Positions 6,925 to 14,160 of a DNA stretch of 64,000 nt are shown piece by piece. The translations under genes and the position numbers were made by a program. Positions within the stretch are counted from its first letter, which is position 1. The number at the start of each line of letters is the position of its first letter. Below the pieces are notes generated by a model. It saw nothing but the letters and a program-made list of their open reading frames with translations. It ran no database searches and was not told the DNA's origin. The DNA is taken from positions 1 to 64,000 of the forward strand of contig JBAZED010000006.1 in assembly GCA_041654095.1 (NCBI GenBank), written 5' to 3'. The DNA is from UBA1424 sp041654095. Lineage in GTDB: Bacteria; Bacillota_I; Bacilli_A; RFN20; CAG-826.

Positions 6925-8485
6925 AACAAGTCAAGGACCAGCCAAAGTTCCCAATTACACTTTGCGCTTCATCATCTTCTTAAGCGCCTTCTTTGTCGTC
7001 TTCGCTCTTGATCTACTCGATGGGTTCGGCGTTTTCGCCTTTTTTGGCGATGTCGGCAAATGGATTTTATTCGCCTTCTTGACGGGTGGCTCCATCGCCC
7101 TCCTCATCCTGTCTTTGCTATCGTTTTCACAATCGCAAAAAGTGACGGTGAAAAAAATTATCAACACTGATATTTTCCCGCTTATCGACAACGTCAATGA
7201 TGAGCGCGAACTCGTCATGAATGTCAATAAGCTCCTCAAGAAGAAGAGCGGCGAGAAATCAGCGGCCGTGACCTTTTCGACTTTCCGCTTCAAAAAGGAA
7301 GTCTTCCTCCGCTATGGATATCAGAAGGAATCAGACGTTATCAGCACGATTTTCTTCGCCATCGAAAACTTAAAAGAAACGAATCCAAAAATCATATATG
7401 GCTATGACTACAGCGATAATTTTATGCTCTATGTCCCTGATATCACCGAAAACAAAATCAACCTCCTGCTCGAGAAATTGACGAACGTCATCAATAAACT
7501 CCTCGGCGACAACAACATCAGCATCGACTTTTATCCGCACTACGGCGTTAGGCTGAGAAACGATGAGAATATCGCGGCCGAAACGATGTTTCAAACCGCG
7601 CTAATCGCTAGCGATTACGGACGGTTGAGTTCAGAGCGGGGCGGAATCTTCATCTTCAACGATTCGATGTTTTCCAAAAATGAGCGGAATGTCAGTCTCG
7701 CCCGCGATATTGAACGCGGTCTTGAAGCCGGTGAGTTCGAAGTGTATTTCCAACCGAAATATGATCTTAAGCTCAAGCGTTTTTCAGGCGCCGAAGCTCT
7801 GCTGAGATGGCATCATCCAGAGCGGGGCACCATCCTTCCGGCCGCCTTTATCGCCCTCGCCGAGCAATCGGATTTAATCATCCACATCGATCATTACGTT
7901 TTCGATCGCGTCTGCATGCACCTGTCGCATTGGCGCGACAAGGGCCAGCGTTTGTTGCCAATCTCGGTCAACCTCTCAAAGCGGACCGTCTTTACGGCTG
8001 ACATCGCCGACTATATTGAAAAAACGATTAAAAAGTACCAAGTCAGCCCGCTCTTGCTCGAGGTTGAAATCGTCGAATCGCCTTCGCCTTACGACGTGTT
8101 ATACCTCCTCTCGACGGTCAAGAAAATCAAAGCCTTAAATATTAAGGTGGCGATTGATGACTTCGGGACTGGCTTCTCGTCGCTGAGCTATATCAAGCGC
8201 ATTCCATTCGATGTCATCAAAATCGATCGCGCCTTCTTGAGCGATCTCGAAATCGATTACAAATCGCGGGGTTTAGTCAAGGAAATCATCAAATTGGCGC
8301 ATGTTTTGGAAACATATGTCATCATCGAAGGCGTTCAGGAATACGAGCAGATCAAACTCCTGCAATCGATGGACGCCGATTGCATCCAAGGCTTCTACTA
8401 CAGCGAACCGTTGAGGCCTGAAGATTATCTGCGCTTCATCTCGGACAACAAATATGAAAAGACGAGGAGGGCCCCCGGCACATGA
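6914..8485 (+). CDS. Membrane EAL phosphodiesterase with degenerate GGDEF
   Basis: This 523-aa protein has two N-terminal transmembrane helices (about 12-35 and 44-68), a GGDEF-like domain (about 85-255) without the GGDEF signature, and a C-terminal EAL domain (about 265-515). The EAL catalytic set looks complete: E in EALLRW (near 294), N in SVNLS, E in VEIVES, DD in IDDFGTG (near 414), K in IKID (near 434), E in IIEGV and Q in IQGFYYSEP. It should hydrolyse c-di-GMP to pGpG, with the degenerate GGDEF possibly sensing GTP. The start has a good ribosome site (aaggagg, 9 nt). Because the operon is headed by a c-di-GMP riboswitch, this enzyme probably provides local negative feedback. Confidence 0.88.
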   Translation: MENKTSQGPAKVPNYTLRFIIFLSAFFVVFALDLLDGFGVFAFFGDVGKWILFAFLTGGSIALLILSLLSFSQSQKVTVKKIINTDIFPLIDNVNDERELVMNVNKLLKKKSGEKSAAVTFSTFRFKKEVFLRYGYQKESDVISTIFFAIENLKETNPKIIYGYDYSDNFMLYVPDITENKINLLLEKLTNVINKLLGDNNISIDFYPHYGVRLRNDENIAAETMFQTALIASDYGRLSSERGGIFIFNDSMFSKNERNVSLARDIERGLEAGEFEVYFQPKYDLKLKRFSGAEALLRWHHPERGTILPAAFIALAEQSDLIIHIDHYVFDRVCMHLSHWRDKGQRLLPISVNLSKRTVFTADIADYIEKTIKKYQVSPLLLEVEIVESPSPYDVLYLLSTVKKIKALNIKVAIDDFGTGFSSLSYIKRIPFDVIKIDRAFLSDLEIDYKSRGLVKEIIKLAHVLETYVIIEGVQEYEQIKLLQSMDADCIQGFYYSEPLRPEDYLRFISDNKYEKTRRAPGT

Positions 8486-9213
8486 TTTTAATTATTGGCA
8501 CCACCGAAGACGACATCTTCTACTTTAAAAATCGCATGAAGATTGTGGAGAAGAACACCGTCGCTTCGAAATATCCTTACTTTGTCGGTTCTTTTGCCGG
8601 CAAAGAAATCTGCTTGGCGTACACCGGCTACTCCAACATCGCCTCAGCCGTCATCACCAGCTATATGATCACGAGATATAAACCGTACATCGTGATTTGC
8701 GTCGGCACTGTTTCGGCGTATAGCGAAAACCTCCGCCGCAGCGAGCTCTTCATCGCCGAGCGCGTCTATCTCGGCGATATCGATTTCACTCCCCTCGGCG
8801 GCGGCACTCGCTATGGGCAAGTCAAAGAGATGCCGGCCTTCTATTCTTCCGAAGAAGACTATATCAAACTCATCGAGACAATCAACTCGCGGACTGAAAA
8901 TCTCCATATCGGCCGCGGTCCGCTCATTTCGACGAACGTCTTCTTTAAAGACCGCAAGAAGGCGAATGAACTGCTCAATAGCAACTTCGCCCACATCGAG
9001 AGCACGACGGCCTTCGATACCGAGTCGGGCGGGATTATCACGGCGTGCTACATCCACGAAGTGCCGTGGCTTCTCTTAAAAGCCGTCAACTACGAAATCG
9101 GCAAGGATGAGCAACTATATTCATCGATTCGCATCGGCATCGAAGCCCAACCCCACATCGGCAATCTCATCGAGACGTTGCTCGAAGAGCTGATTCACTC
9201 ATTCGACACCTAA
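8482..9213 (+). CDS. MTA/SAH nucleosidase-like (PNP/UDP phosphorylase fold) protein
   Basis: This 243-aa cytoplasmic protein follows the pattern of 5'-methylthioadenosine/S-adenosylhomocysteine nucleosidases. It has an N-terminal Rossmann-like start, AYTGYSNIASAVIT (resembling GVGKVNAA..T), VICVGT, a YLGDIDFTPLG strand, GPLISTNVFF and a late FDTESGGI (in place of MEGAA). The motif that normally supplies the catalytic Asp (SD near the C-terminus) reads KAVNYEIG here, so ordinary hydrolysis may be lost. It overlaps the EAL gene stop by 4 nt (ATGA), which implies translational coupling. It might bind or cleave a nucleotide linked to c-di-GMP turnover, but this is speculation. Confidence 0.65.
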   Translation: MILIIGTTEDDIFYFKNRMKIVEKNTVASKYPYFVGSFAGKEICLAYTGYSNIASAVITSYMITRYKPYIVICVGTVSAYSENLRRSELFIAERVYLGDIDFTPLGGGTRYGQVKEMPAFYSSEEDYIKLIETINSRTENLHIGRGPLISTNVFFKDRKKANELLNSNFAHIESTTAFDTESGGIITACYIHEVPWLLLKAVNYEIGKDEQLYSSIRIGIEAQPHIGNLIETLLEELIHSFDT

Positions 9214-9231
9214 AAAGAGCTTACTTATAAA

Positions 9232-9257
9232 TAAATGGCATTTATTGCCATTTTTTA
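9232..9257 (+). terminator. Intrinsic terminator of the c-di-GMP operon
   Basis: AATGGCA (9234-9240) pairs with TGCCATT (9246-9252) around a short loop, then runs into a T-rich tract. It lies 20 nt after the last stop codon of the operon. Confidence 0.8.
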
Positions 9258-9295
9258 TTATGCAAAAAAAATTTTAATTTGATCGACATTATTAC

Positions 9296-9325
9296 TTGTT
9301 AACTGAAGTTTATTTATATTATTAT
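9296..9325 (+). promoter_or_regulatory. Possible promoter of the response-regulator/EAL gene
   Basis: TTGTTA (9296-9301) is followed 18 bp later by TATTAT (9320-9325). The region is very A/T-rich, so other pairings are possible. The leader to the start codon would be about 85 nt, with no riboswitch recognised in it. Confidence 0.35.
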
Positions 9326-9417
9326 TAGTATGTCGAATTTGCGCTGCTATTCGTTGAAGAGCGCACGCTTCTCATCATGCTTTATCTTCTTATGATCGAG
9401 CAGCCCACGAGGTTTAA

Positions 9418-11904
9418 ATGCTAGAAAAAGTCCTTGTCGTTTCTAATTCCGAATCCGATTGCGAGGTCATTAAAAATAGCCTCAACAAAAGTTTGGTATT
9501 AATCGTCAATAACGTTTACGAAGCTGTGCAGCATCTCGATACTTACCCCGACATCCGTTTAATGCTCTTAGATATTGATCTGCCGGAGATGTCGGCTTTT
9601 CATTTACTCGCCGTCTTGAAGATGAACGAAAAGTACAATGCGGTCCGCGTTTTAATCATCTCGCAAAACAATAAATTCAACGAGATGATGAAAGGCCCGG
9701 AATTGAGCTTGATCGATTATATTCATAAACCCATCGATCCGGAACCCTTAAAAATTATCGTCCGCCTGCAAAACGAGATTAGCAGCCAGAATACCCTCGT
9801 CCAAAAAATGAGTGATACGAACTATATTTTTGATCTGCTTTTCAACGGCGCCCCTTTTGGAATAGCTATTACGAGGGTCGATCTAAACAGTAAAAATTAC
9901 AATCCGATTTCAGTCTCCGTCAACCCGGCCTATGAGCGCATCATCGGGCGGAAAAATGACGGCATCGAGACTTATGATTGGCGGAGGATTACCCACCCTG
10001 ATGACCTCCGCGTCAGCGAGATGTATTACGAGCGCTTAATCAACGGAGAACTCAAGAGTTACAGCCGCGAAAACAGATACATTCTCCCCGACGGGAAAGT
10101 CGTCTGGGTCTATATGGTCGTCTCGGCCATCGACACGAAGAGCGAGGATGTCTTTTCGCATCTGACCTTAATTGAGGATATTACGAGCCGCAAAAAAATC
10201 GAACAGGACTTAGTCGAGAGTGAACGAAGTAAATCGGTCCTCCTCTCGCACATACCCGGGATGGCATATCGCTGCGATTACAAACGCGATTGGACGATGC
10301 ATTACGTGTCGAGCGGCGCGCGAGATCTAACCGGCTACGACGCCGATAGTTTAATCGATAATCGCGACGTTTCCTACAATCAGATCATCGCCCCACCTTA
10401 TCGCACCATTCTATGGAAAGAGTGGTCGCGAACCATAAAAGCCAAGCAAAAATTTCGCTATTCTTACCAAATCGTCACGAAGGGTGGCGACTGGAAGTGG
10501 GTTTACGAATTGGGCGAGCCGATTTATGACAAAGATGGAAAAATCGAAGCCCTCGAAGGCATCGTCATCGATATCTCGGTCCAAAAGCAGATGGAAAACG
10601 CCCTGCAATACAAAACCGACCACGATAGTTTGACCGACCTCCTCAACCGCAATTTCCTCGAGCGATTATTAGCGGCCGAACTCAAAGCCAAAACGCTTGT
10701 CAAAGGTGCTTTGATCGGCATCAATTTGAATTCCGTTCAGACGCTGACGTCGGCGCACGGCTATCACTATTCGCAGAACCTGATGAAAAAGGTTGTCAAT
10801 ATCATCAAGGATATGGTTTGCGCTAAATGCCAGTTGTTTCTCACCCATGAGAACTGCCTTACCCTCTATGTTAAGGATTACGAAGCTAAGTCGGACTTGA
10901 TGCGGCTCTACGCTAAAGTCGCTAGCGCTCTTGAACCGCTGCTCTTCTTCGAAAGGCTGAACGCCGGTGTCGGAATCCTCGAAATTCCGCGTTTTAGCAA
11001 GGCGAGCGAAGTCGATAAGATTCTTAAAAACTTATTGCTGGCGAGCGAAAAAGCTTTTGTCAATGATGAGAAGCCGATTCACTATATTTTCTTCGACGTC
11101 GAGATGGAAGCCAAACTCGACCGCGAGAGCAAAATTCAAAAAGAACTTGCGGAAGTTGCCAAGGGAATTGCCGAGGATCGCCTCTTTTTGCAATACCAGC
11201 CAATTATCAATCTGAAAAATAACCAAGTTTCCGGTTTTGAAGCTCTCGCTCGCTTGAAAAGTACGGAATTTGGCATTGTTCCACCTCTTGATTTCATTCC
11301 CCTGTTGGAAAAGAGCAAACTCATCATCCCCCTCGGGGAGGTCATCGTCCGCAAGTCACTGATGTTCTTAAAACGCCTTCACGATTCCGGCTATGAGGAT
11401 GTTTCGATGTCGATTAACATTTCGGCTATTCAGCTCCTCGACCCGTCCTTCACGCGCAAATTTACCAATATGATTAAAGTCCTAAACGTCAATCCCGGCA
11501 AGATTTGGATCGAGCTGACCGAATCAATTTTTGCCTCGAACTATCAGGAGATAAATACGATTCTCGGCCGTTTGCGGGAGCAGGGTATCCGCGTCGCAAT
11601 CGATGATTTCGGGACGGGCTTTTCCTCGCTTTATCGGCTCTTGGCTCTCAACGTCAACAGCATTAAAATCGATAAAGCTTTTATGGATGGCATTGAACTG
11701 ATCAACATCGATGAAGCGATCACCAAAGATATCGTCTCCTTAGGTCAGAAACTCCGCTACATCGTCGTCGCCGAAGGCGTCGAAACCGAAATCCAACATC
11801 GCTACCTGCTTCATTACGGCTGCGATCGGGCCCAAGGCTATTTCTTCAGCCGTCCTCTTTATGATGAAGACGCACTAAAATACGTTCGGAAACACAATGA
11901 ATGA
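9418..11904 (+). CDS. REC-PAS-PAS-GGDEF(degenerate)-EAL c-di-GMP phosphodiesterase
   Basis: This is an 828-aa cytoplasmic signalling protein. Residues 1-125 are a receiver domain with phospho-acceptor Asp52 (LLDIDLPEM) and the conserved Lys in IHKPID. Two PAS domains follow (about 135-265 and 270-395, the latter ending in a PAC-like segment). Next is a GGDEF domain (about 400-570) whose signature is replaced by THENC, so it should not make c-di-GMP. The EAL domain (about 585-825) has FEALARL, SINIS, ELTES, DDFGTG (near 728), IKID and AEGVE, hence a probably active phosphodiesterase. No histidine kinase gene is adjacent. It has its own terminator on each side, so it is a separate unit from the riboswitch operon, but their adjacency suggests shared control of one c-di-GMP pool. 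The ribosome site is a modest gagg. Confidence 0.9.
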   Translation: MLEKVLVVSNSESDCEVIKNSLNKSLVLIVNNVYEAVQHLDTYPDIRLMLLDIDLPEMSAFHLLAVLKMNEKYNAVRVLIISQNNKFNEMMKGPELSLIDYIHKPIDPEPLKIIVRLQNEISSQNTLVQKMSDTNYIFDLLFNGAPFGIAITRVDLNSKNYNPISVSVNPAYERIIGRKNDGIETYDWRRITHPDDLRVSEMYYERLINGELKSYSRENRYILPDGKVVWVYMVVSAIDTKSEDVFSHLTLIEDITSRKKIEQDLVESERSKSVLLSHIPGMAYRCDYKRDWTMHYVSSGARDLTGYDADSLIDNRDVSYNQIIAPPYRTILWKEWSRTIKAKQKFRYSYQIVTKGGDWKWVYELGEPIYDKDGKIEALEGIVIDISVQKQMENALQYKTDHDSLTDLLNRNFLERLLAAELKAKTLVKGALIGINLNSVQTLTSAHGYHYSQNLMKKVVNIIKDMVCAKCQLFLTHENCLTLYVKDYEAKSDLMRLYAKVASALEPLLFFERLNAGVGILEIPRFSKASEVDKILKNLLLASEKAFVNDEKPIHYIFFDVEMEAKLDRESKIQKELAEVAKGIAEDRLFLQYQPIINLKNNQVSGFEALARLKSTEFGIVPPLDFIPLLEKSKLIIPLGEVIVRKSLMFLKRLHDSGYEDVSMSINISAIQLLDPSFTRKFTNMIKVLNVNPGKIWIELTESIFASNYQEINTILGRLREQGIRVAIDDFGTGFSSLYRLLALNVNSIKIDKAFMDGIELINIDEAITKDIVSLGQKLRYIVVAEGVETEIQHRYLLHYGCDRAQGYFFSRPLYDEDALKYVRKHNE

Positions 11905-11907
11905 TTA

Positions 11908-11938
11908 AAAGGCAAGATCACTAGATTTTGCTTTTTTT
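11908..11938. terminator. Bidirectional terminator between convergent genes
   Basis: GCAAGATC (11912-11919) and GATTTTGC (11924-11931) form an 8-bp stem with one wobble. It is flanked by AAAA on one side and seven Ts on the other, so it can end transcription from the EAL gene and from the oppositely oriented HIT gene. Confidence 0.75.
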
Positions 11939-11953
11939 ATCTAAGAATTATCG

Positions 11954-12376
11954 CTACAACCCCTTTTTGATTTCGGTCGCCAACATCGGCAGGTTGAGTT
12001 CCGACAAGCGGCGATTTTTAAGCATTGTGATTTGAAAACCTTCATCGGCGATGTAGCGCGGGATGACGTGGACGTGGAAGTGCATGACGACCTGGCCGGC
12101 TTCTTTGTTGACGTTGGTGAGGATGTTGACCCCTTTCGCCCCGAGCATCGTAATGTCGGCTTGAGCGACGCGCTGGGCGACATCCATGACTCTATGCATG
12201 ATGGTCTTTGGCGTCGCCACGTAGTTCGGGTAATGCTTTTTGGGAACGACTAAAGCGTGGCCGGGTGTCACTTGCGAGATATCGAGGAAGGCGACCACGT
12301 CGTCGTCTTCATAGATTTTCGTGGTTGGAATTTCGCCGCTGACGATTTTGCAGAATACGCAATCGAGATGATTCAT
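11954..12376 (-). CDS. HIT family nucleotide-binding protein
   Basis: This 140-aa histidine-triad hydrolase/transferase carries the signature HVHVIP at residues 101-106 and the N-terminal CVFCKIVSGEIP segment typical of the Hint branch, which acts on purine nucleotide phosphoramidates and adenylated nucleotides. ATG at 12376 is chosen because the ribosome site aaggag lies 7 nt upstream. A TTG two codons earlier sits too close to it. In Bacillus, hit and prsA are near neighbours, and here the gene follows a PrsA-like gene on the same strand. It has its own promoter overlapping the end of the upstream lipoprotein gene. Confidence 0.93.
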   Translation of the reverse strand: MNHLDCVFCKIVSGEIPTTKIYEDDDVVAFLDISQVTPGHALVVPKKHYPNYVATPKTIMHRVMDVAQRVAQADITMLGAKGVNILTNVNKEAGQVVMHFHVHVIPRYIADEGFQITMLKNRRLSELNLPMLATEIKKGL

Positions 12377-12406
12377 AAGCAATCTCCTTCATATAGATTA
12401 GAAGAA

Positions 12407-12428
12407 AGGAGGACATTTCTATCCTCCT
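12407..12428 (-). other. 5'-end hairpin of the HIT mRNA
   Basis: AGGAGGA (12407-12413) and TCCTCCT (12422-12428) form a 7-bp stem. On the minus strand it begins within a few bases of the start site predicted from the promoter at 12432-12460 and is followed by tttcttct. It could be a weak terminator for the upstream gene, a 5' stabilising hairpin, or an anti-ribosome-site structure, because it contains aggagg. Confidence 0.4.
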
Positions 12429-12431
12429 CAT

Positions 12432-12460
12432 ATTATAGTTTTGAACCGTTCAGCTATCAA
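12432..12460 (-). promoter_or_regulatory. Sigma-A promoter of the HIT gene
   Basis: Read on the minus strand, TTGATA (12455-12460) and TATAAT (12432-12437) are separated by 17 bp. The -35 box overlaps the last codons of the upstream lipoprotein gene. Confidence 0.65.
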
Positions 12461-14160
12461 TTACCATCATCAAATAGATCGGGGAATTGCTCCACGAAAT
12501 AATCGTAGATCGATGTGTCGTGATATACGAGGCTATAAAGCTTGATATACGATTCATAGGCATTGTTGATATATGAATCTTTAGCTGATAAGACGTGAGT
12601 GACTTCCTTGGCGATTTCTTCGGTGAAAGTAACACTTTCATCTGGGCGAATAGTCGCGTAGTTTTTATCGCTCAACTTGGATAATTTAGAGGTTGAGACA
12701 GCCTCTTTAACCTTGATGATGTAATAGGTGGAACTCGAGATGTCATAGATAACAAAGTTATCTTTGCGGACATCGGTGCCTTGTTCGGAAGTCGTCGGCG
12801 TCAAATAGTAATTTCCCTTGATGTTGCGAACGTAATCGCTCGACTCGTAAACGTGGGTCGCTTGATCTTCAGCAGCGAGGAAATCGACTTGGTTGGCGAC
12901 GTTGATGTTGAATAGGCGGGAGCGAATCGCTTCGGGCAGCTCGCTGAGGCCGCCGCTCTTGACGTGCCAGCCATCATCGGTGAAGTCTTCGAGGCGGAGG
13001 GAATTCGATTTGATGGCCAAACCGACTTGCTTGGTGTAAGCGTTGCTATTCGTAAAATCGCTTTCGATCGTGGTGTCGTTCGTAAAGCGGTTATCGGTGA
13101 TCTTGAGGTAATCTTGAGCGATAGCACCAAACTTTGTTTGGGGATAATAGCTGCCAAAGACACCGACCTGCTCGGCGATATCGGGATCGGCGACAGGGAC
13201 GCTCGTACCGGTAAACGCGAGAGCCAACAAATCCTTACTCTCCGTATTTTCGTCGAGGTCGACGCCTCTCCACGCGTTGGCGAGGATTTCAAAGTCGACA
13301 TCTTCGGGTGCATCTTCGTCCAGAATGTAATTGTCGACAAAGGCATTAATCAGCGATTTTGCGGCGCTTGGATAAGCGGCGTTGTTGACGATTTTAATGT
13401 ATTCGACTTCGCGGGCGTAAGTCCGTCCGAGCGTCGAATAATTATTGTCGATTAAGAATTCTTCGACGAGGCGCTCGCGGTAGAGGCGAGGTAAGACGCC
13501 GCGCATAATGTAGTCTTGGAACCGGCCGATGTGGATGATGGAGTCATCGAGATCTTCGACGTGGATGTCGGGAGTGACGAGAACTTCTGTATTCCAGTTA
13601 TAAGCACCATCGTACAGACCTTCGATCTGATAGAGGTCGCCGGCTAGACTAACCGCATACTTCTCTTCGTCGAAGAGGCTGCGCTTTGAATAAGTACTCC
13701 CGGTCACGGCTTTGTAGAAAACTTCCTTGATGCGATAATCCATCGTGTCGGCGAAGTGCGTCAAGCGAGCAAACTCGTTTGTCACTCGATTGGCATCGGT
13801 ATCGTTATCGCTGCTGTAGGCGTTGGCGTGTTCATCGATGAACTTGGTGACGTCAGCGTTGTTGGCATCGAGATCAGCCAGAGTTTGAACTTCGTCATAG
13901 TCCCCGAATTGGTCGACGGCGATGATATACATCATCTCGTCAAGCACCTTTTTTGGGTTGTCGCTCGCGCTGGTCAACGAATCGTAAATTAGACTCATGA
14001 TGTTTTCGTAGACATCGACTTTCGTATTGCCTTCATCATCATTATTGACGATGGGGTCTTCGTAGAAAGTCGGGAGGGCGGTTACATCGTTACAGGCTGA
14101 TAGAACAAAAGCTGAAGCTAAAGCAAGGGTCAGGATTAATCCTTTTCTCTTATTTGTCAT
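12457..14160 (-). CDS. Large lipoprotein of unknown function, PrsA-linked
   Basis: This 567-aa exported lipoprotein has a basic N-terminus, a hydrophobic core and the lipobox LSAC, with Cys23 as the lipidated residue. The remainder is acidic, helical and Asp/Asn-rich, and no catalytic motif is recognised. ATG at 14160 is chosen because a strong ribosome site (aaaggaggtg) lies 10 nt upstream. A longer in-frame start would place that site inside the gene. It begins 11 nt inside the end of the PrsA-like gene, so the two are co-translated. Overall build (lipobox, N-terminal helical region, long C-terminal part) resembles SurA/PrsA-type chaperones, but no parvulin motif is seen, so it may be a foldase relative lacking the isomerase core. 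Confidence 0.75.
   Translation of the reverse strand: MTNKRKGLILTLALASAFVLSACNDVTALPTFYEDPIVNNDDEGNTKVDVYENIMSLIYDSLTSASDNPKKVLDEMMYIIAVDQFGDYDEVQTLADLDANNADVTKFIDEHANAYSSDNDTDANRVTNEFARLTHFADTMDYRIKEVFYKAVTGSTYSKRSLFDEEKYAVSLAGDLYQIEGLYDGAYNWNTEVLVTPDIHVEDLDDSIIHIGRFQDYIMRGVLPRLYRERLVEEFLIDNNYSTLGRTYAREVEYIKIVNNAAYPSAAKSLINAFVDNYILDEDAPEDVDFEILANAWRGVDLDENTESKDLLALAFTGTSVPVADPDIAEQVGVFGSYYPQTKFGAIAQDYLKITDNRFTNDTTIESDFTNSNAYTKQVGLAIKSNSLRLEDFTDDGWHVKSGGLSELPEAIRSRLFNINVANQVDFLAAEDQATHVYESSDYVRNIKGNYYLTPTTSEQGTDVRKDNFVIYDISSSTYYIIKVKEAVSTSKLSKLSDKNYATIRPDESVTFTEEIAKEVTHVLSAKDSYINNAYESYIKLYSLVYHDTSIYDYFVEQFPDLFDDGN

Noticed and set aside
12380..12382. TTG as start of the HIT gene
   Set aside because: It lies only one or two bases from the ribosome site. 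The ATG two codons later has ideal spacing.
12964..13455. Plus-strand open frame inside the lipoprotein gene
   Set aside because: It is antisense to a convincing lipoprotein, has no ribosome site and is an effect of codon bias. The same holds for the long plus-strand frames at 14549-14965 and 15473-15718.
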